A stretch of 64,000 nucleotides of DNA from Ovis canadensis (lineage: Eukaryota > Chordata > Mammalia > Artiodactyla > Bovidae), in NCBI RefSeq assembly GCF_042477335.2, contig NC_091246.1, positions 17,915,001 to 17,979,000 on the forward strand, in the 5' to 3' direction. Below are positions 46,116 through 56,415 of this stretch, one piece after another. Made by a program: the position numbers and the translations under genes. Every line of letters begins with the position of its first letter. Positions within the stretch are counted from its first letter, which is position 1. The notes under the pieces are model-generated. The model did not search any database. It saw nothing but the letters and a program-made list of their open reading frames with translations, and was not told the DNA's origin.

Positions 46116-46157
46116 GGCAATTGGCCAAATAATATAGGCAATTGGCCAAATAATATA
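46116..46157 (+). repeat. 21-base tandem duplication
   Basis: Two perfect head-to-tail copies of a 21-base unit, each holding the palindrome attggccaat-like core (ttggccaa). Confidence 0.9.
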
Positions 46158-46254
46158 TAATTCCTGTTACATTTATAGAAAGAGGCTTCCACATATTTTT
46201 TTACATATATAGGATAAGGGAGACAAAGTCAGGTCAGCTGCTTGCCTCTGAAAA

Positions 46255-46750
46255 CCCAATATTTGAGAGGCAAGATTGTTTGAAAGAAAAGTTTGCTTTA
46301 TTTTGGAGGCCAGCAACCAGGGGAGAGGGTGAACTCATGTCCAAAAGCTGACTCCCCACTGACAATCAGCGGGCCAGAGCTTTTAAAGGGGAGTTTCAGG
46401 GGCGCAGAGGTGGAGGGAGCAGGCTGCGTGCAGAATAGCACAGTCAGTTCTGACAATCACCTTGAAATCAGTCACGCAGTGGTCTGATCAGCATCATCTT
46501 GATTATTTTAAGTACAGCTAATCCTTAGTTCCAAGGTCAGTTTGTTCTCATTTCTTTGAGATCAGTCCTCAGAGCTGTGCAAGATGGAGCAACTTATATC
46601 ATGGCTACAGTCTGGTCATCACGCATTAGGTTGGCCAAAATGTTCACTTGGATTTTCCCATAACACCTTGTGAGGAAACCCAAACAAACTTTTTGGCCTA
46701 CTTAATTTCCACCTGGTGGCAATTTTGGTATCTACAAAGCAGCTTAAAGG
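46255..46750 (-). repeat. ERV LTR, antisense, with a mariner MITE inside
   Basis: 'gtttgctttattttggaggc' (poly(A) signal complement tttatt at 46297-46302), 'cagcgggccagagcttttaa' and 'cttgaaatcagtcacgcagt' look like an ERV LTR in antisense. Family not assigned; the right end is uncertain. Confidence 0.5.
46626..46706. mobile_element. mariner-type MITE, about 80 bases
   Basis: Inverted ends 'ttaggttggccaaaatgttc' and its near complement at the right ('aaactttttggcctacttaa') flank a short centre, with TA at each edge. The whole element can fold as a hairpin, as is typical of small mariner MITEs. Confidence 0.85.
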
Positions 46751-48000
46751 ATATGGGTTAGAATATCATCTATGGCCGTTGAGAAAGAATAAAAGGTCCT
46801 TGACTTTGCTTAGTGACTAAACTGTTAATATTTTGTCCCATTTGATTTCTTTCCCTTTGTTTCTGCATTTTATCATTTCTCGGATTAAATTTATTCTTTG
46901 ACCAAAGTTTTTCTACAGACAAAAGGCAAGTGGAGGACATGGGGATTGTGGGGAGGGGAAGGACCATAGTGTCCTGGTCAGTTTCGCTGCTGAACTTGTC
47001 ACCTCTGGAGAGGGAAGTGGAGGAGGTGAGGGGGGCTACCGCATTTCCCTCTGCACACATCTGAATTTTTTGGAGTCTTTTGTGAAAAGGTACTAACTTA
47101 CATTTGAGTAGTAAAAATGGGGGGAAAAACTGGAAAAGTAAACTGAAGCAGTATTTTGGACAACTTGAGAAGTTTTTATTTAAATAAATGACTGTAAAAA
47201 GCAGTGGCTGTTTTTGAGCAGATTAGTAACAGCAGGCTCAGCAGAGAAGTAAGTTGTAACTATAAGGCTAGGATTTAAGTATGGAAAAGAGAAATACCCA
47301 GGATCAGTCTGTGAAACTTTCCCACTTGGGTTCCAACACCAGGCTCAGAATAATAATACTCTGGATTACTGCCCCCAATGTTTGTAGTTCATGAAGAACC
47401 CAAGAGATGATCTGTGATAACAACAGGAATGAGTCTAAAAAGCTTCTTAGCCTCTACCAGAGACCTATAATGCTTCCGTGTCACAGAAAGCGAGGGAAGA
47501 GAGAATTTCATTAAATAGTTGGCCAGCAAGGCCATGTGGTGCTTCCACTTTTGCTTCTATTCAACAAATTCTCCAAACAGCAGCCAGAGCAATCTTTGCA
47601 AATTCACAAACTTTGCCCTGGTGCAGCTTCAGTGGTTTTCCTAGGATCTTTCAAAGTAGAGCTGGTGAGGAAGAGTCCTAGGTTCCTTTCTGGTTGTAAG
47701 CCTACAGCTCCCTAGGGTCATATTTCCCTTCCATCCCCTCGCTTGGAGAAGTCAGCTTGAGATATTCTGATAAAGAAGAGTACCAGGAATGAAAGACAGA
47801 GAGAAGGAAGACTAACAGTATTTAAGCCCTGAAATCCAGTCTTACTTCAAAGCCTGGTATGCCATAGCTCTTTCTGAATTTGGTTATGTTTTTGCCCATG
47901 CTAGTTTGAATTGGATTTCTATCTCCTGAATCCCAAAAGATTCTGAGTAATACCCTCCCCATCAGTGTTGGGTTTCCTAGAGCACCTAATTGGGGCTCAA
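46751..48000. other. no firm feature; possible L2 piece
   Basis: Mostly unique-looking. About 47560-47660 ('aaacagcagccagagcaatc') resembles L2 sequence. The last bases (gctcaat, 47995-48001) are a candidate target-site duplication of the next pseudogene. Confidence 0.4.
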
Positions 48001-48002
48001 TG

Positions 48003-49070
48003 TTTTTTTACTTTTTTTTTGCTTGTTCAGTAAGTTTGTTTTGTCTTTATCTGAAAAATCTTGATAGAAGATTGTGGTCTGGTTTATTAACTCTTGGTAG
48101 CCCATTTGAGCACTAAGGAAGCTTGCCTTCTTCTGAGCTACTTGATCTTCTGGGGAAGTGACATTTTGGGCTGATTTCACCTCTTCTTTTTAACTTCTTT
48201 CTTAGGCTTCTTCTCATACACTGGATTCCCTCATATTGCAGCATGAGCTTTTTTATACATCTCCTCCATCATGTATGGAGTTATGTTGTTCTTTATGAAT
48301 GGAGAGAATTGTTTCTTGTAGGCATCCTCATCTTCTTCAATCAGATAACACATGTAATCTGCAGCATTCTGCCCCATGATGTGCTTTCGGTGTACCTCAG
48401 CACTGAATTCTTTGTTTTCTGAATCATAACTAGGGAACCATTTGGTACTGTGAGGGATAGACAAACCTTCATTGCCAGCTCCCTTCGGGGCCCCAGAAAC
48501 TTTATTCCCAATAGAAGTCCTGGCAAGTCCTGCATTGAAGTAACAGGTGAAGGCACCAGGTTGACTATCAATGCTTTCCACATTGTATTCCTCTCCAGTC
48601 ACCTCGACTTGGCCTCCATAAATTTTGTTCATACCAAACCTGTTCAGAAGCCTGCAGGCCAGCAGCAGGCCAGTACAGTGTGCCACAGCATAATTTGTCA
48701 GGCCAACTTTCACATCATACTTTGGGAGTTCGTGAGCATAAGCTGTACAAACAACCACGTCTCCTTCTATACGAGCATAAGCAGTCTGACAATTGATATC
48801 TCTGTTCATTACATGAATGATCGTTCTGTATTTTGGTGTGCTGTACTTATTTTTATCTTGGATTACCAATCGTTTCTGAGCACAGTAGTCAGTTTTGCCC
48901 TCTTGCTGTCTTCTGAACTTCACTTGGTATCTCTTGAAGTAAGCCTTGTTCCTGACAACTTTAACAAACCCCATCCTGCAGAACAGAGCTCGGACACTGC
49001 GGCTTACCACAGAGTTGCAGGACCAGTACGGCTCTGGCTGGGGGTGGGGTGGGGTGGGGTGGGGTGGGAA
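48003..49070 (-). pseudogene. RPL5: processed pseudogene of ribosomal protein L5
   Basis: Intronless copy of the 60S subunit protein uL18 (RPL5), which binds 5S rRNA. The parental start Met is at 48974-48972 (GFVKVV follows). An upstream in-frame Met at 49076 only extends the frame through the 5' end. From the true start, 247 codons align without indels to the 297-residue family length (readable blocks: [72 protein letters not shown]). Then CGA (Arg) has become TGA at about 48231, and a second stop replaces a Trp codon near 48187. The remaining C-terminus (VAQKKASFL), the 3' UTR and a poly-A tract (seen as T at 48003-48021) are still readable. Many substitutions in conserved positions and the missing introns mark it as a retrocopy, not the functional gene. 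A weak duplication, gctcaat, lies at 47995-48001 and 49071-49077. Confidence 0.95.
49041..49068 (+). repeat. (GGGGT)n run
   Basis: Five to six GGGGT units at the 5' edge of the RPL5 pseudogene. It is G-rich enough to form a G-quadruplex. Confidence 0.9.
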
Positions 49071-49224
49071 GCTCAATTTGAATTGTTCTTCTGGTGAGGT
49101 TTATGAGGATTTATGGGGTAAAAAGTCTTTATGTCTGCCTTATACAAACACAGAATTCTACATAGTTGAAGGGGGAAGTAGTTAGAGGTGACTCAAGGAG
49201 TCATGACATTTATATCCTAAAATA

Positions 49225-49615
49225 TATCTCATCACTGTGGTAGTCATTAGGGCTGCTTACCATCATTCCAGTTCCTCTTTGAGTCATCACCCCCCTTGAC
49301 ATTGGATGTAGCAATAAGATTTGCTTTGACAAATGCAAGCAAATGGGAGTGACATGGGACAGTTCTAGATGGAATCTTCAAGAGGTTGCATGAAGTTTAC
49401 ATCTTCCTTTCTCACTACTCTGGAGATGATGGAAGCACATGTTGAGATGAAACTTCTATCATCTGAGTGAGTGATTATGGTGGGCTGAGACCTCCTGCCA
49501 GCCCACTTGTGATCACGTGGATGAGAAATAAATGTTTGTTAAGTCACTGAAATTTGGGGGTTGTTATTGCCGTAAAACCTATCCTATCCTGACTGATACA
49601 ATCATTCAAAAAGTT
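49225..49615 (+). repeat. MLT1-like LTR
   Basis: 'gatgagaaataaatgtttgt', 'taagtcactgaaatttgggg' and 'cctatcctgactgatacaat' are the 3' end pattern of MaLR LTRs. Confidence 0.6.
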
Positions 49616-51723
49616 GAGTAATATAATTCTGGAAGACTTTGACTTTGGACTTGAGAATATATAATGAACATAATTATGGGGAGAGTGGAAGTAAAGATCT
49701 CAACTGATATCTAGAAGACATCACAGCTACCTGAGATTTTGTAGACCTTGTGTTACATTTTTGATAGAGTCTGCTAATGATTCCTCTCAAATCTATTTTA
49801 AAGCTCTTGATAAAGGTTTTATTTTGCTGTTTTTCCAAAATCTGTTATTGTTGGTGACCTCTGATCCTTATTAAACATATTTCCTTAACTCTTCAAGTAC
49901 AATTCAATCTAGGTACACTCAAAACAGGAGCCATTTGATTTTTATAAACAGAAACCTTCTAGCCCTCAAAATTCCATTTTTATTCATGTGGTTTGCTGTA
50001 TTTTTGTTCAGTTTTTGTGCTAGTCTCATTTTTAGGAAAATTCTTATTTGGGTCTCCAGGACAGAATTTTTCAGAGCAAATGGGCTTTAGGAATATCTAC
50101 ATTATTTGTTGGAGGTAATGTATACAAAGGATATTTCCAATGGATTTGAGGTGACTTATCCTTACCGAGATTAAGGGGAAGATTTGCAATCATAACCTAC
50201 AGTGCATTTATAGCTCTTACATCTTATGTATGTAAAATCACTGTATAAGGTCACATATGATAATTAGATTTCTCTATTTTTTGTAGTTGTACTAATTCAA
50301 ATTGAGATTCTTCTTTTTCCCCAAATTTCATATATAGATTTTGGTATTTATCTCATTTGTCATTGCTTGCTATAGGAGAAGATATGAATACTTAAGTAAT
50401 ATCTTGATGCCAAGATATTGGGAGCACCTAGATCCACCTGGATACTTTTCAATACTTGGGAGCATATGTTAACAATTGTCACAAGATACCAAGATCCCAC
50501 AAGAAGGTGAAATAATCAGATGAGATCCTTGAAAAGTAGTGTCTCCAGCGTGAAGTTGAAGTTCAAATTTGTAGATGATTCAATGTGTGCAGTGTGCATG
50601 TATATGTACATCTTTAATTTAGAGATGTGTTTAATCAGTTACATTGTCAACCACATGATACTAAGGGCTATCACAAAGTTGACAAAATTCTTATGACTCT
50701 CTGAGTCAAATTGCTTTTGGTCTCTTTAATCATCCAGGGAACCCAGGGAGGCCACAGCTAGGGAGAGGAAAGGAAATTGCAGAGCCATAGCCCACTGATC
50801 ATTATGCAGAATGATTTTGTGCAGAAATCTGGCAAGAATAATATTATTGACCTTCCATTGGTCTGTCACTCTAAGTTTCATGAGTTTAATACAGACACTA
50901 CATTATTGCTGATTCTACAAAATCTGCATGCTAATATCCCTAAAGAATTCAGAATTGATAGAAATAGCCTTACATCCTAATGAGTCTCAAACTGTAGATA
51001 AATATGGATGCCTGCCCTCCCAGAAGAGGAGGGTAAGTGTTCTCCTGGGTGCTGATGATATGGCTTTAATGTCACGGCCATAAAAATGCCTCAGTAATTG
51101 GTTCTGAATAATTAACCATTGTCAGTACTTTTCATGTAAAGTATTCAAAGTTAATGCTACTCTCATTAGTAGATATTTCCTCACATTTATTTAAATAAAT
51201 AACAAAACTAAAACAATAATTACAATAAAACTGGACCCATGTTCATATAAAAAGTTCAGTCATTTAATTTTCTTGGGGCTAGTTCATTCAGTCAAATCTA
51301 CTGGGAAGTCACATGATTCAGGGATATATTCAGAGAGTTTTTAATAAGCCTTGGGGTGACTGTTAACATCTGCTTTGGATATTTTCTATTTCAAAACAAT
51401 CTCAACCATGCTTTGCGGGACATAATTTTGTGTGGCAGGATCCAGGCCACTTCCTGAAAAAAAAAATTTGCTAGTAGATTCATTTCTGTGGGAAAGGGGT
51501 AACTTTTGAATCAGGTGGAAATCCTGCCTAGATACCTCATTGTTCAAATAAGGCAAGGACGTTACTACCTGTGCAAGCATGTTCTCACACGGTGGTATGC
51601 TGGAGACGGCTCTCTCTGGTTTGGGAGACTGTACACATCTTTTCCCACATCCACGGTCAGTGGTGTCAAGTCGGCAGCTTGAAATTGGTCAGAGCAAGAG
51701 TATTAACACCAGAGCAAGAGTAT
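49616..51723. other. no recognised feature
   Basis: About 2.1 kb of AT-rich unique-looking sequence without SINEs, the longest repeat-free stretch in the window. Open frames are short (67 codons at 50777-50980, 64 codons minus at 51386-51580) and show no domain. Confidence 0.5.
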
Positions 51724-52278
51724 TAAGTGATTTTGCCCCTTGGGGACACTTGGCAATCTCTAGAGACATTGTTGTCACAACTTGGGGATTGCTACTGACA
51801 TCTAGTGGGTAGAAGCCAGGGATGCTGTTCAATATCCTAAAATGCTGAAGACAGCCACCCTCCCCACACCCTCTCTCGCAGCCAACAAAGTATTTGTGTG
51901 TTCAGTCGGTCAGTCATGTCCGACTTTTTGTGCTCCCATGGACTGTAGCCCACCAGGCTCCTCTGTTTACGGAGTTTTCCAGGCAAGAATACTGGTGCCT
52001 GTGCTAAGTCACTTCAGTGGTGTTTGATTCTTTGTGACCCTATGGTCTGTAGCCTGCCAGGCTCCGCTGTCCATGGGATTTTCCAGGCAAGAATACTGGA
52101 GTGGGTTCCTATTCCCTCCTCCAGGGGATCTTCCCAACCCAGGGATCGAACCGAGTCGCCTGTGTTTCCTGCAGTGGCAGACAGATTCTTTACCGTCTGT
52201 CACCTGGTAATTATTGTGTCACCTGGGAATTATCTAGCACAAAATGTCAACAGTGGTGAAGCTGAGGAACTGTGATTT
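51724..52278 (+). mobile_element. MER5A hAT element split by a Bov-tA dimer
   Basis: Left piece 51724-51896 ('cttggggacacttggcaatc', 'gacatctagtgggtagaagc') and right piece 52212-52278 ('gcacaaaatgtcaacagtgg', 'tgaagctgaggaactg') are the two parts of MER5A in the right order. Confidence 0.8.
51897..52211 (-). repeat. Bov-tA tandem dimer, antisense
   Basis: Two Bov-tA bodies in a row: the first ends at 'aagaatactgg' (about 51993), and the second runs on from 'cctgtgctaagtcacttcag' to the tRNA-like head ('ttctttaccgtctgtcacc'). Both lie inside one MER5A. Confidence 0.85.
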
Positions 52279-52477
52279 ATACCATGGAAACTGGAAAACT
52301 TTACAAATGTGGGTTTTTTTTTTTTGGGTGTCAGTTTATCAGGCACCAACCCCTCAAATTAATTCTTATGTCCTCATTACTGTATAGTTTCTAATTCCTA
52401 TCAGAAGTTGGCTAGGAGAAATGATATTCTTGGGAAGACTGAAAGTTGTGTTCTCCCCAGGGTAATCATATAGAGCA

Positions 52478-52690
52478 CAGGTTGGCAATTTTTTTTTTTT
52501 TTCTGTAAATGGCAGATATTTTAGGCTTTGCAGACCACATGGTCTCTGTTGCAAATACTTACCTATGTCATTACAGTGTAAAAGCATTTATAGACATATG
52601 GAAATTGAATGAGGATGGCTGTGCTCTAATAAAACTATTTACAAGGCTGGTCACAAAGTTTTCTGACCTCTGACTTAGATTATTAGCTTA
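52478..52690. mobile_element. hAT-Charlie-type MITE
   Basis: 'cacaggttggcaattttt', 'ggctttgcagaccacatggt', 'ctaataaaactatttacaag'. Same family as 20672-20872. Confidence 0.78.
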
Positions 52691-52992
52691 GCCCCACTTT
52701 AGAACTGCCTTCACTGAGGCTTTGGTACTATACCTTCAGCTTTTACTACTAATAATTTATAAGACATAACCAAATTCTGTTTGCTGCAACATTTGGCACC
52801 AAAGGAAAAAAAAGACATTGATAACACTTTCCATTGGGTCATTATGTACTTGATTCTTAAGGTCCCATAGGATAAATTTCTTAAAATGCTTGGCTTCCCA
52901 TTGAGGAACTTATTATGCTTACCTTTTTACCTGATTTACTTTGTATACTAGAATGCTCAAAAGCATCTCAGTCTTGATGGGGGAAATCTAGA
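52691..52992. other. no recognised feature
   Basis: AT-rich unique-looking sequence. Confidence 0.5.
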
Positions 52993-53152
52993 TCAGTGCT
53001 CCAAAAATTTCATGTACATGCAAGTCATCTGGCAATCCTGCTGGAAGATTCTGATATAGCAGGTCTGGGATAGGGCTTGAGATTCTGCATTTCTGAAAAG
53101 TTTCTAGGAGATATTGACACTGTTGGTCTTGGGACCACAATGTGAGCAGTAA
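52993..53152 (-). mobile_element. MER20 hAT element
   Basis: 'atctggcaatcctgctggaa', 'agattctgcatttctgaaaa', 'ggtcttgggaccacaatgtg' follow MER20 in antisense. Confidence 0.75.
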
Positions 53153-53439
53153 GGTCCTGGAATATCATAGTATTTTGGTAACAAATTCTTCCCAGAAGAT
53201 TCTTACCATGGAATTTATCTCAACTACATTTCTCCTTTTGCGTTTGGCCTGCCTTAATTTATAATTTGAAATTTTATTTTTGGAAGTGGTGAGATGGGGC
53301 ATAGAAATAAATCTGATACGAATAACTTTGGATGCACATTTTTGTTTTTACAAGTTTAGTCTGATACTACTCAGTTGTACAATGAATCCATACATCACAA
53401 AAAACAAGGTTAATTTTATGTTATTTGTTCAGGAGAGGG
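53153..53439. other. no recognised feature
   Basis: AT-rich unique-looking sequence. A 78-codon plus-strand frame at 53280-53516 runs into the pseudogene antisense and has no domain. Confidence 0.5.
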
Positions 53440-53890
53440 ATTTTTTTTTTAAAGTTTTCAAATTTGGGTCTTCACTTTTGCAGCTGGGCAACATACTCCT
53501 GGCTACTTCACCGTAAACATGTGAAAGCTTAGAAAAGTCCCTCTCCAGCTTTTGCTGATTCTCTGGGCCAAGAAGGTTCTTAAATGCTGATTGCTTTGCC
53601 CACGAAAAGCTTCTGTACAGGATCAAGTTTCTTATTAAATTCTACTGCTATAACATTGATGGTCTTCCGCAAAAGGACCTAGGTGGCCAACCAAATGGCA
53701 GGAGAACCTGAAGACCTCTGAAGAATCGTTGAGATTCTGTTCCCCGTTCAGAAACTCTATGGTCCCGAGCGCCAGCCAGAGCGGCTACACTTCTACTGGC
53801 TCCGCCCCCAGCTCCCCGGCTACCAGCCTCGCAGTGCAATACGGGGCGCCTCTTCACTGCACGAAGCTCAGCTGAAGAAAAGCTTCTCAG
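53440..53890 (-). pseudogene. ATP5PF: processed pseudogene of ATP synthase coupling factor 6
   Basis: Intronless, decayed copy of the mitochondrial F0 stalk subunit F6 (ATP5PF, formerly ATP5J; 108-residue precursor with a mitochondrial presequence). Minus strand. The parental start codon has become ACG (53729-53727), followed by codons for ILQR. The mature N-terminus reads VIAVEFNKKLDPVQKLFVGK, then a stop and a deletion with frameshift. In another frame the C-terminal half resumes as GPENQQKLERDFSKL and later EDPN (parental EDPKFE). Homology ends in an A-run (T at about 53442-53452 on plus) a few codons before the normal stop, so the 3' end is shortened. The GC-rich sequence upstream to about 53890 is probably the 5' UTR. 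The frames of 65 and 69 codons here are fragments of this pseudogene. Confidence 0.88.
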
Positions 53891-54038
53891 AGAAAGCGAG
53901 CACAGTCGTGTACTGAATGCCCCTTTAAAGCATGCGTTCCTTCAGTTCATATTCGGGTGTGAATAGGAGTTTTCGTGTCAGCGTCTTGTATGAGCAGGAA
54001 GGTTTGTGAGTATAAGTTACGCCCTTTCATGAGGAGAT
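53891..54038. other. no recognised feature
   Basis: Short unique-looking stretch ending in catgaggagat (54028-54038), the duplication of the next SINE. Confidence 0.5.
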
Positions 54039-54303
54039 GCTGCTAAGTCGCTTCAGTCGTGTCTGACTCTGTGCGACCCCAGAGACGGCAGCCCACCAGG
54101 CTCTGCCGTCCCTGGGATCTCCAGGCAAGAACACTGGAGTGGGTTGCCATTTCCTTCTCCAGTTCATGAAAATGAAAAGTGAAAGTGAAGTCTCTCAGTC
54201 GTGTGCGACTCTTAGCAACCGCATGGACTGCAGCCTACCAGGCTCCCCCGTCCATGGGATTCTCCAGGCAAGAGTGCTGGAGTGGGCTGCCATTGCCTTC
54301 TCC
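54039..54303 (-). repeat. Bov-A2 SINE, full length
   Basis: Antisense dimeric Bov-A2 with linker. Perfect 11-base duplication catgaggagat at 54028-54038 and 54304-54314. Confidence 0.95.
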
Positions 54304-54314
54304 CATGAGGAGAT

Positions 54315-54855
54315 AATCGACTAATATTTCCACTTCTTCTTGATGGTGGAACCTCAGGATGAAAATGGCCAATTTCAGCGTGTCTTTTTCAGTTTTCTGC
54401 TGTTTCCCCTCGAAGCCCTTGGCAACTGGCAGGAGGTAGCAGAGGGACCAGTGGACCCTGTTGGGTGACGGAGGTTGGGCTCCGCATGATGTCTGTCAGC
54501 CCCAGACTGAACAGCTTCTTTGGCTGTTGAGGTATTTGCAATGTCGCCTGAAGTTCTGGGCAAAGCAGAGAGGACAACGGTGCACCAAAAGCTTGTGGAC
54601 ACCATGCTCTGGCCTCCAGGTGGTGGAGGGCTGCTCTCTGTTCTCAGAGACTGGCTAAGCAAGTATGTTAAATTTCCTTTGTCACTAGGTGGCAGAATAT
54701 AATTAAGATGTCTTTTTTTTTTTCTTTCTCAGAGCGTTAAAAGGTGTTTCTAGTTCCTTCTTAATGACATCTTTCATTACTTTGCAGTATTTGCTAATGC
54801 CAGTTAGGGCTGAAGGAATGGAATAAAATTTCTTCTGCAAACATGGCCTGTACTC
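54315..54855 (+). other. unassigned stretch with coding-like pieces
   Basis: Not recognised as a repeat. On plus, a stretch at about 54360-54460 and another at 54520-54702 (60-codon frame ending in a stop) read like protein in the same frame (LFPLEALGNWQEVAEG; AVEVFAMSPEVLGKAERT) with stops between. A 'tttttctttctcag' motif at about 54718-54732 looks like a splice acceptor and is followed by about 30 open codons ending at a stop near 54826. This could be a decayed exon pair or an old pseudogene. I cannot name a parent. Confidence 0.25.
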
Positions 54856-55112
54856 AATGGCACCCCATTCCAGTACTCTTGCCTGGAAAATCCCATGGAT
54901 GGAGGAGCCTGGTAGGCTGCAATCCATGGACACGGCTGAGCGACTTCACTTTCACTTTTCACTCTCATGCATTGGAGAAGGAAATGGCAACCCACTCCAG
55001 TGTTCTTGCCTGGAGAATCCCAGGGATGGGGGAGCCTGGCGGGCTGCCGTTTATGGGGTCGCACAGAGTCGGACACGACTGAAGCGACTTAGCAGCAGCA
55101 GCAGCAGCAGGA
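54856..55112 (+). repeat. Bov-A2 SINE
   Basis: Sense dimeric Bov-A2 ending in (AGC)n then aggaggagg. A short deletion in the first monomer removes the usual 'gggtcgcaaagagtcgga'. The 79- and 99-codon frames are inside it. Confidence 0.93.
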
Positions 55113-55267
55113 GGAGGAAGGAATTTAGTTTTTCATTTAATTGGTTTGTGTCTTAAAGGGAAGCATCCTTATAAAGTGCATTCCCTTCCTAAAGTCTATC
55201 ATATGGATAATCCAGGCTTCTTGTTTTACAAATAACTGTTATTTTAAAAAAACCTTAATATTATTTA
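55113..55267. other. no recognised feature
   Basis: AT-rich spacer. Confidence 0.5.
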
Positions 55268-55563
55268 AAGAATGATTTTATTTATTTGTTTGTTTTTGTG
55301 CTAGGGTCTTCATTGCTGCACGGGCTTTTCTTTCGTCTTTCTTTCTTCTTTTCAGAGCGCCAGCTCTAGGCACATGGGCTTTAATAGTTGTGGCAGGTGG
55401 ACTCAGTAGTGGCGGCTCCCAGGCTCTAGAACACAGGCTCAGTAGTTGTGGTTCAGAGGCTTAGTTGCTCAGTGGCATGTGGAATCTTCCTGGACCAGGA
55501 ATGGAACCTGCCTCTCTTGCATTGCCAGGTGGATTCTTCACCACTGAGTCACCAGGGAAGCCC
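55268..55563 (-). repeat. CHR-2-type SINE
   Basis: Antisense CHR-2: T-rich lead, 'ctctaggcacatgggcttta', 'ctctagaacacaggctcagt', end 'gagtcaccagggaagccc'. Confidence 0.9.
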
Positions 55564-55648
55564 TTGGTATTTTTTTGAAACAAACTGCAGACATTGTTTC
55601 ACATCACTTCCACCTGTTCCAAATGACTGTATCTAAAATAAGGACTAG

Positions 55649-55772
55649 TGGGAATTCTTTTTGTGGTCCAGTGGTCAGGACTTTGTACTTTCCTTGCCAG
55701 GACCCAGATTCAGTCTCTGGTCGGGGTACTAAGATCATGCAAGCCAAGTGGCTTGGGGAAGAAAAAAAGTGC
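55649..55772 (+). repeat. CHR-type SINE
   Basis: Sense CHR SINE, diverged: 'gtggtccagtggtcaggact', 'cagtctctggtcggggtact', A-rich end. Confidence 0.85.
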
Positions 55773-55984
55773 AGTTTCGATGATTAACACAATCAAGTAA
55801 TTAAATATTCCTGTGGATCATAGTTTCAGTATATACACAGTTATCCACAGAAGCCTGGTTTTGCAGCGGTGGGAGTGGTCTGACTGCTGTCTGTGAAATC
55901 TGGGATTTATTCTGCTGGGGAGAATACATCCTTGACTCAATTCCTGAATCTTCATTCAACCCTCAGATAAATGTATACAAAGAG
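55773..55984. other. no recognised feature
   Basis: Unique-looking sequence. Confidence 0.5.
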
Positions 55985-56415
55985 GTTTTCTTTGTTTTTG
56001 TTTGTTTTGTCTTATCAGAGTATATAATTGCTTTACACTCTTGGTCAGTTTCTGCTGCTGCTTCTGCTAAGTCGCTTCAGTCGTGTCCGACTCTGTGCGA
56101 CCCCATAGACGGCAGCCCACCAGGCTCCCCTGTCCCTGGGATTCTCCAGGCAAGAACACTGGAGTGGGTTGCCATTTCCTTCTCTAATGCATAAAAGTGA
56201 CAAGTGAAAGTGAAGTCGCTCAGTCGTGTCCGACTCTTCGCGACCCCATGGACCGCAGCCTACCAGGCTCCTCCATCCATGGGATTTTCCAGGCAAGAGT
56301 TCTGCTGTACAGCAAAGTGCATCAGCCACACGTATTCAGATGTCCTCTCTTTTTTGGATTTCCTTTCCATTTAAGGTCACCACAGAGCACCGGGTTCCCT
56401 GTACTGTATGCTAAG
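55985..56415 (-). repeat. L1 3' region, antisense, split by Bov-A2
   Basis: 'gtatataattgctttacact' before and 'tctgctgtacagcaaagtgc', 'ggtcaccacagagcaccggg' after the SINE are the same artiodactyl L1 region seen at 40505-40860. Confidence 0.8.
56058..56298 (-). repeat. Bov-A2 SINE
   Basis: Antisense Bov-A2 with linker, inserted in L1. The L1 bases ttctgctg occur on both sides (56050-56057 and 56300-56307), allowing for ambiguity with the SINE's own (CTG)n end. Confidence 0.92.

Noticed and set aside
48231-49076. Calling the 281-codon frame an active RPL5 gene
   Set aside because: No introns, a poly-A tract at the 3' side, a premature stop 50 codons early, and many changes at conserved residues.
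48450-49097. 215-codon plus-strand frame
   Set aside because: It is the antisense shadow of the RPL5 pseudogene on the minus strand.
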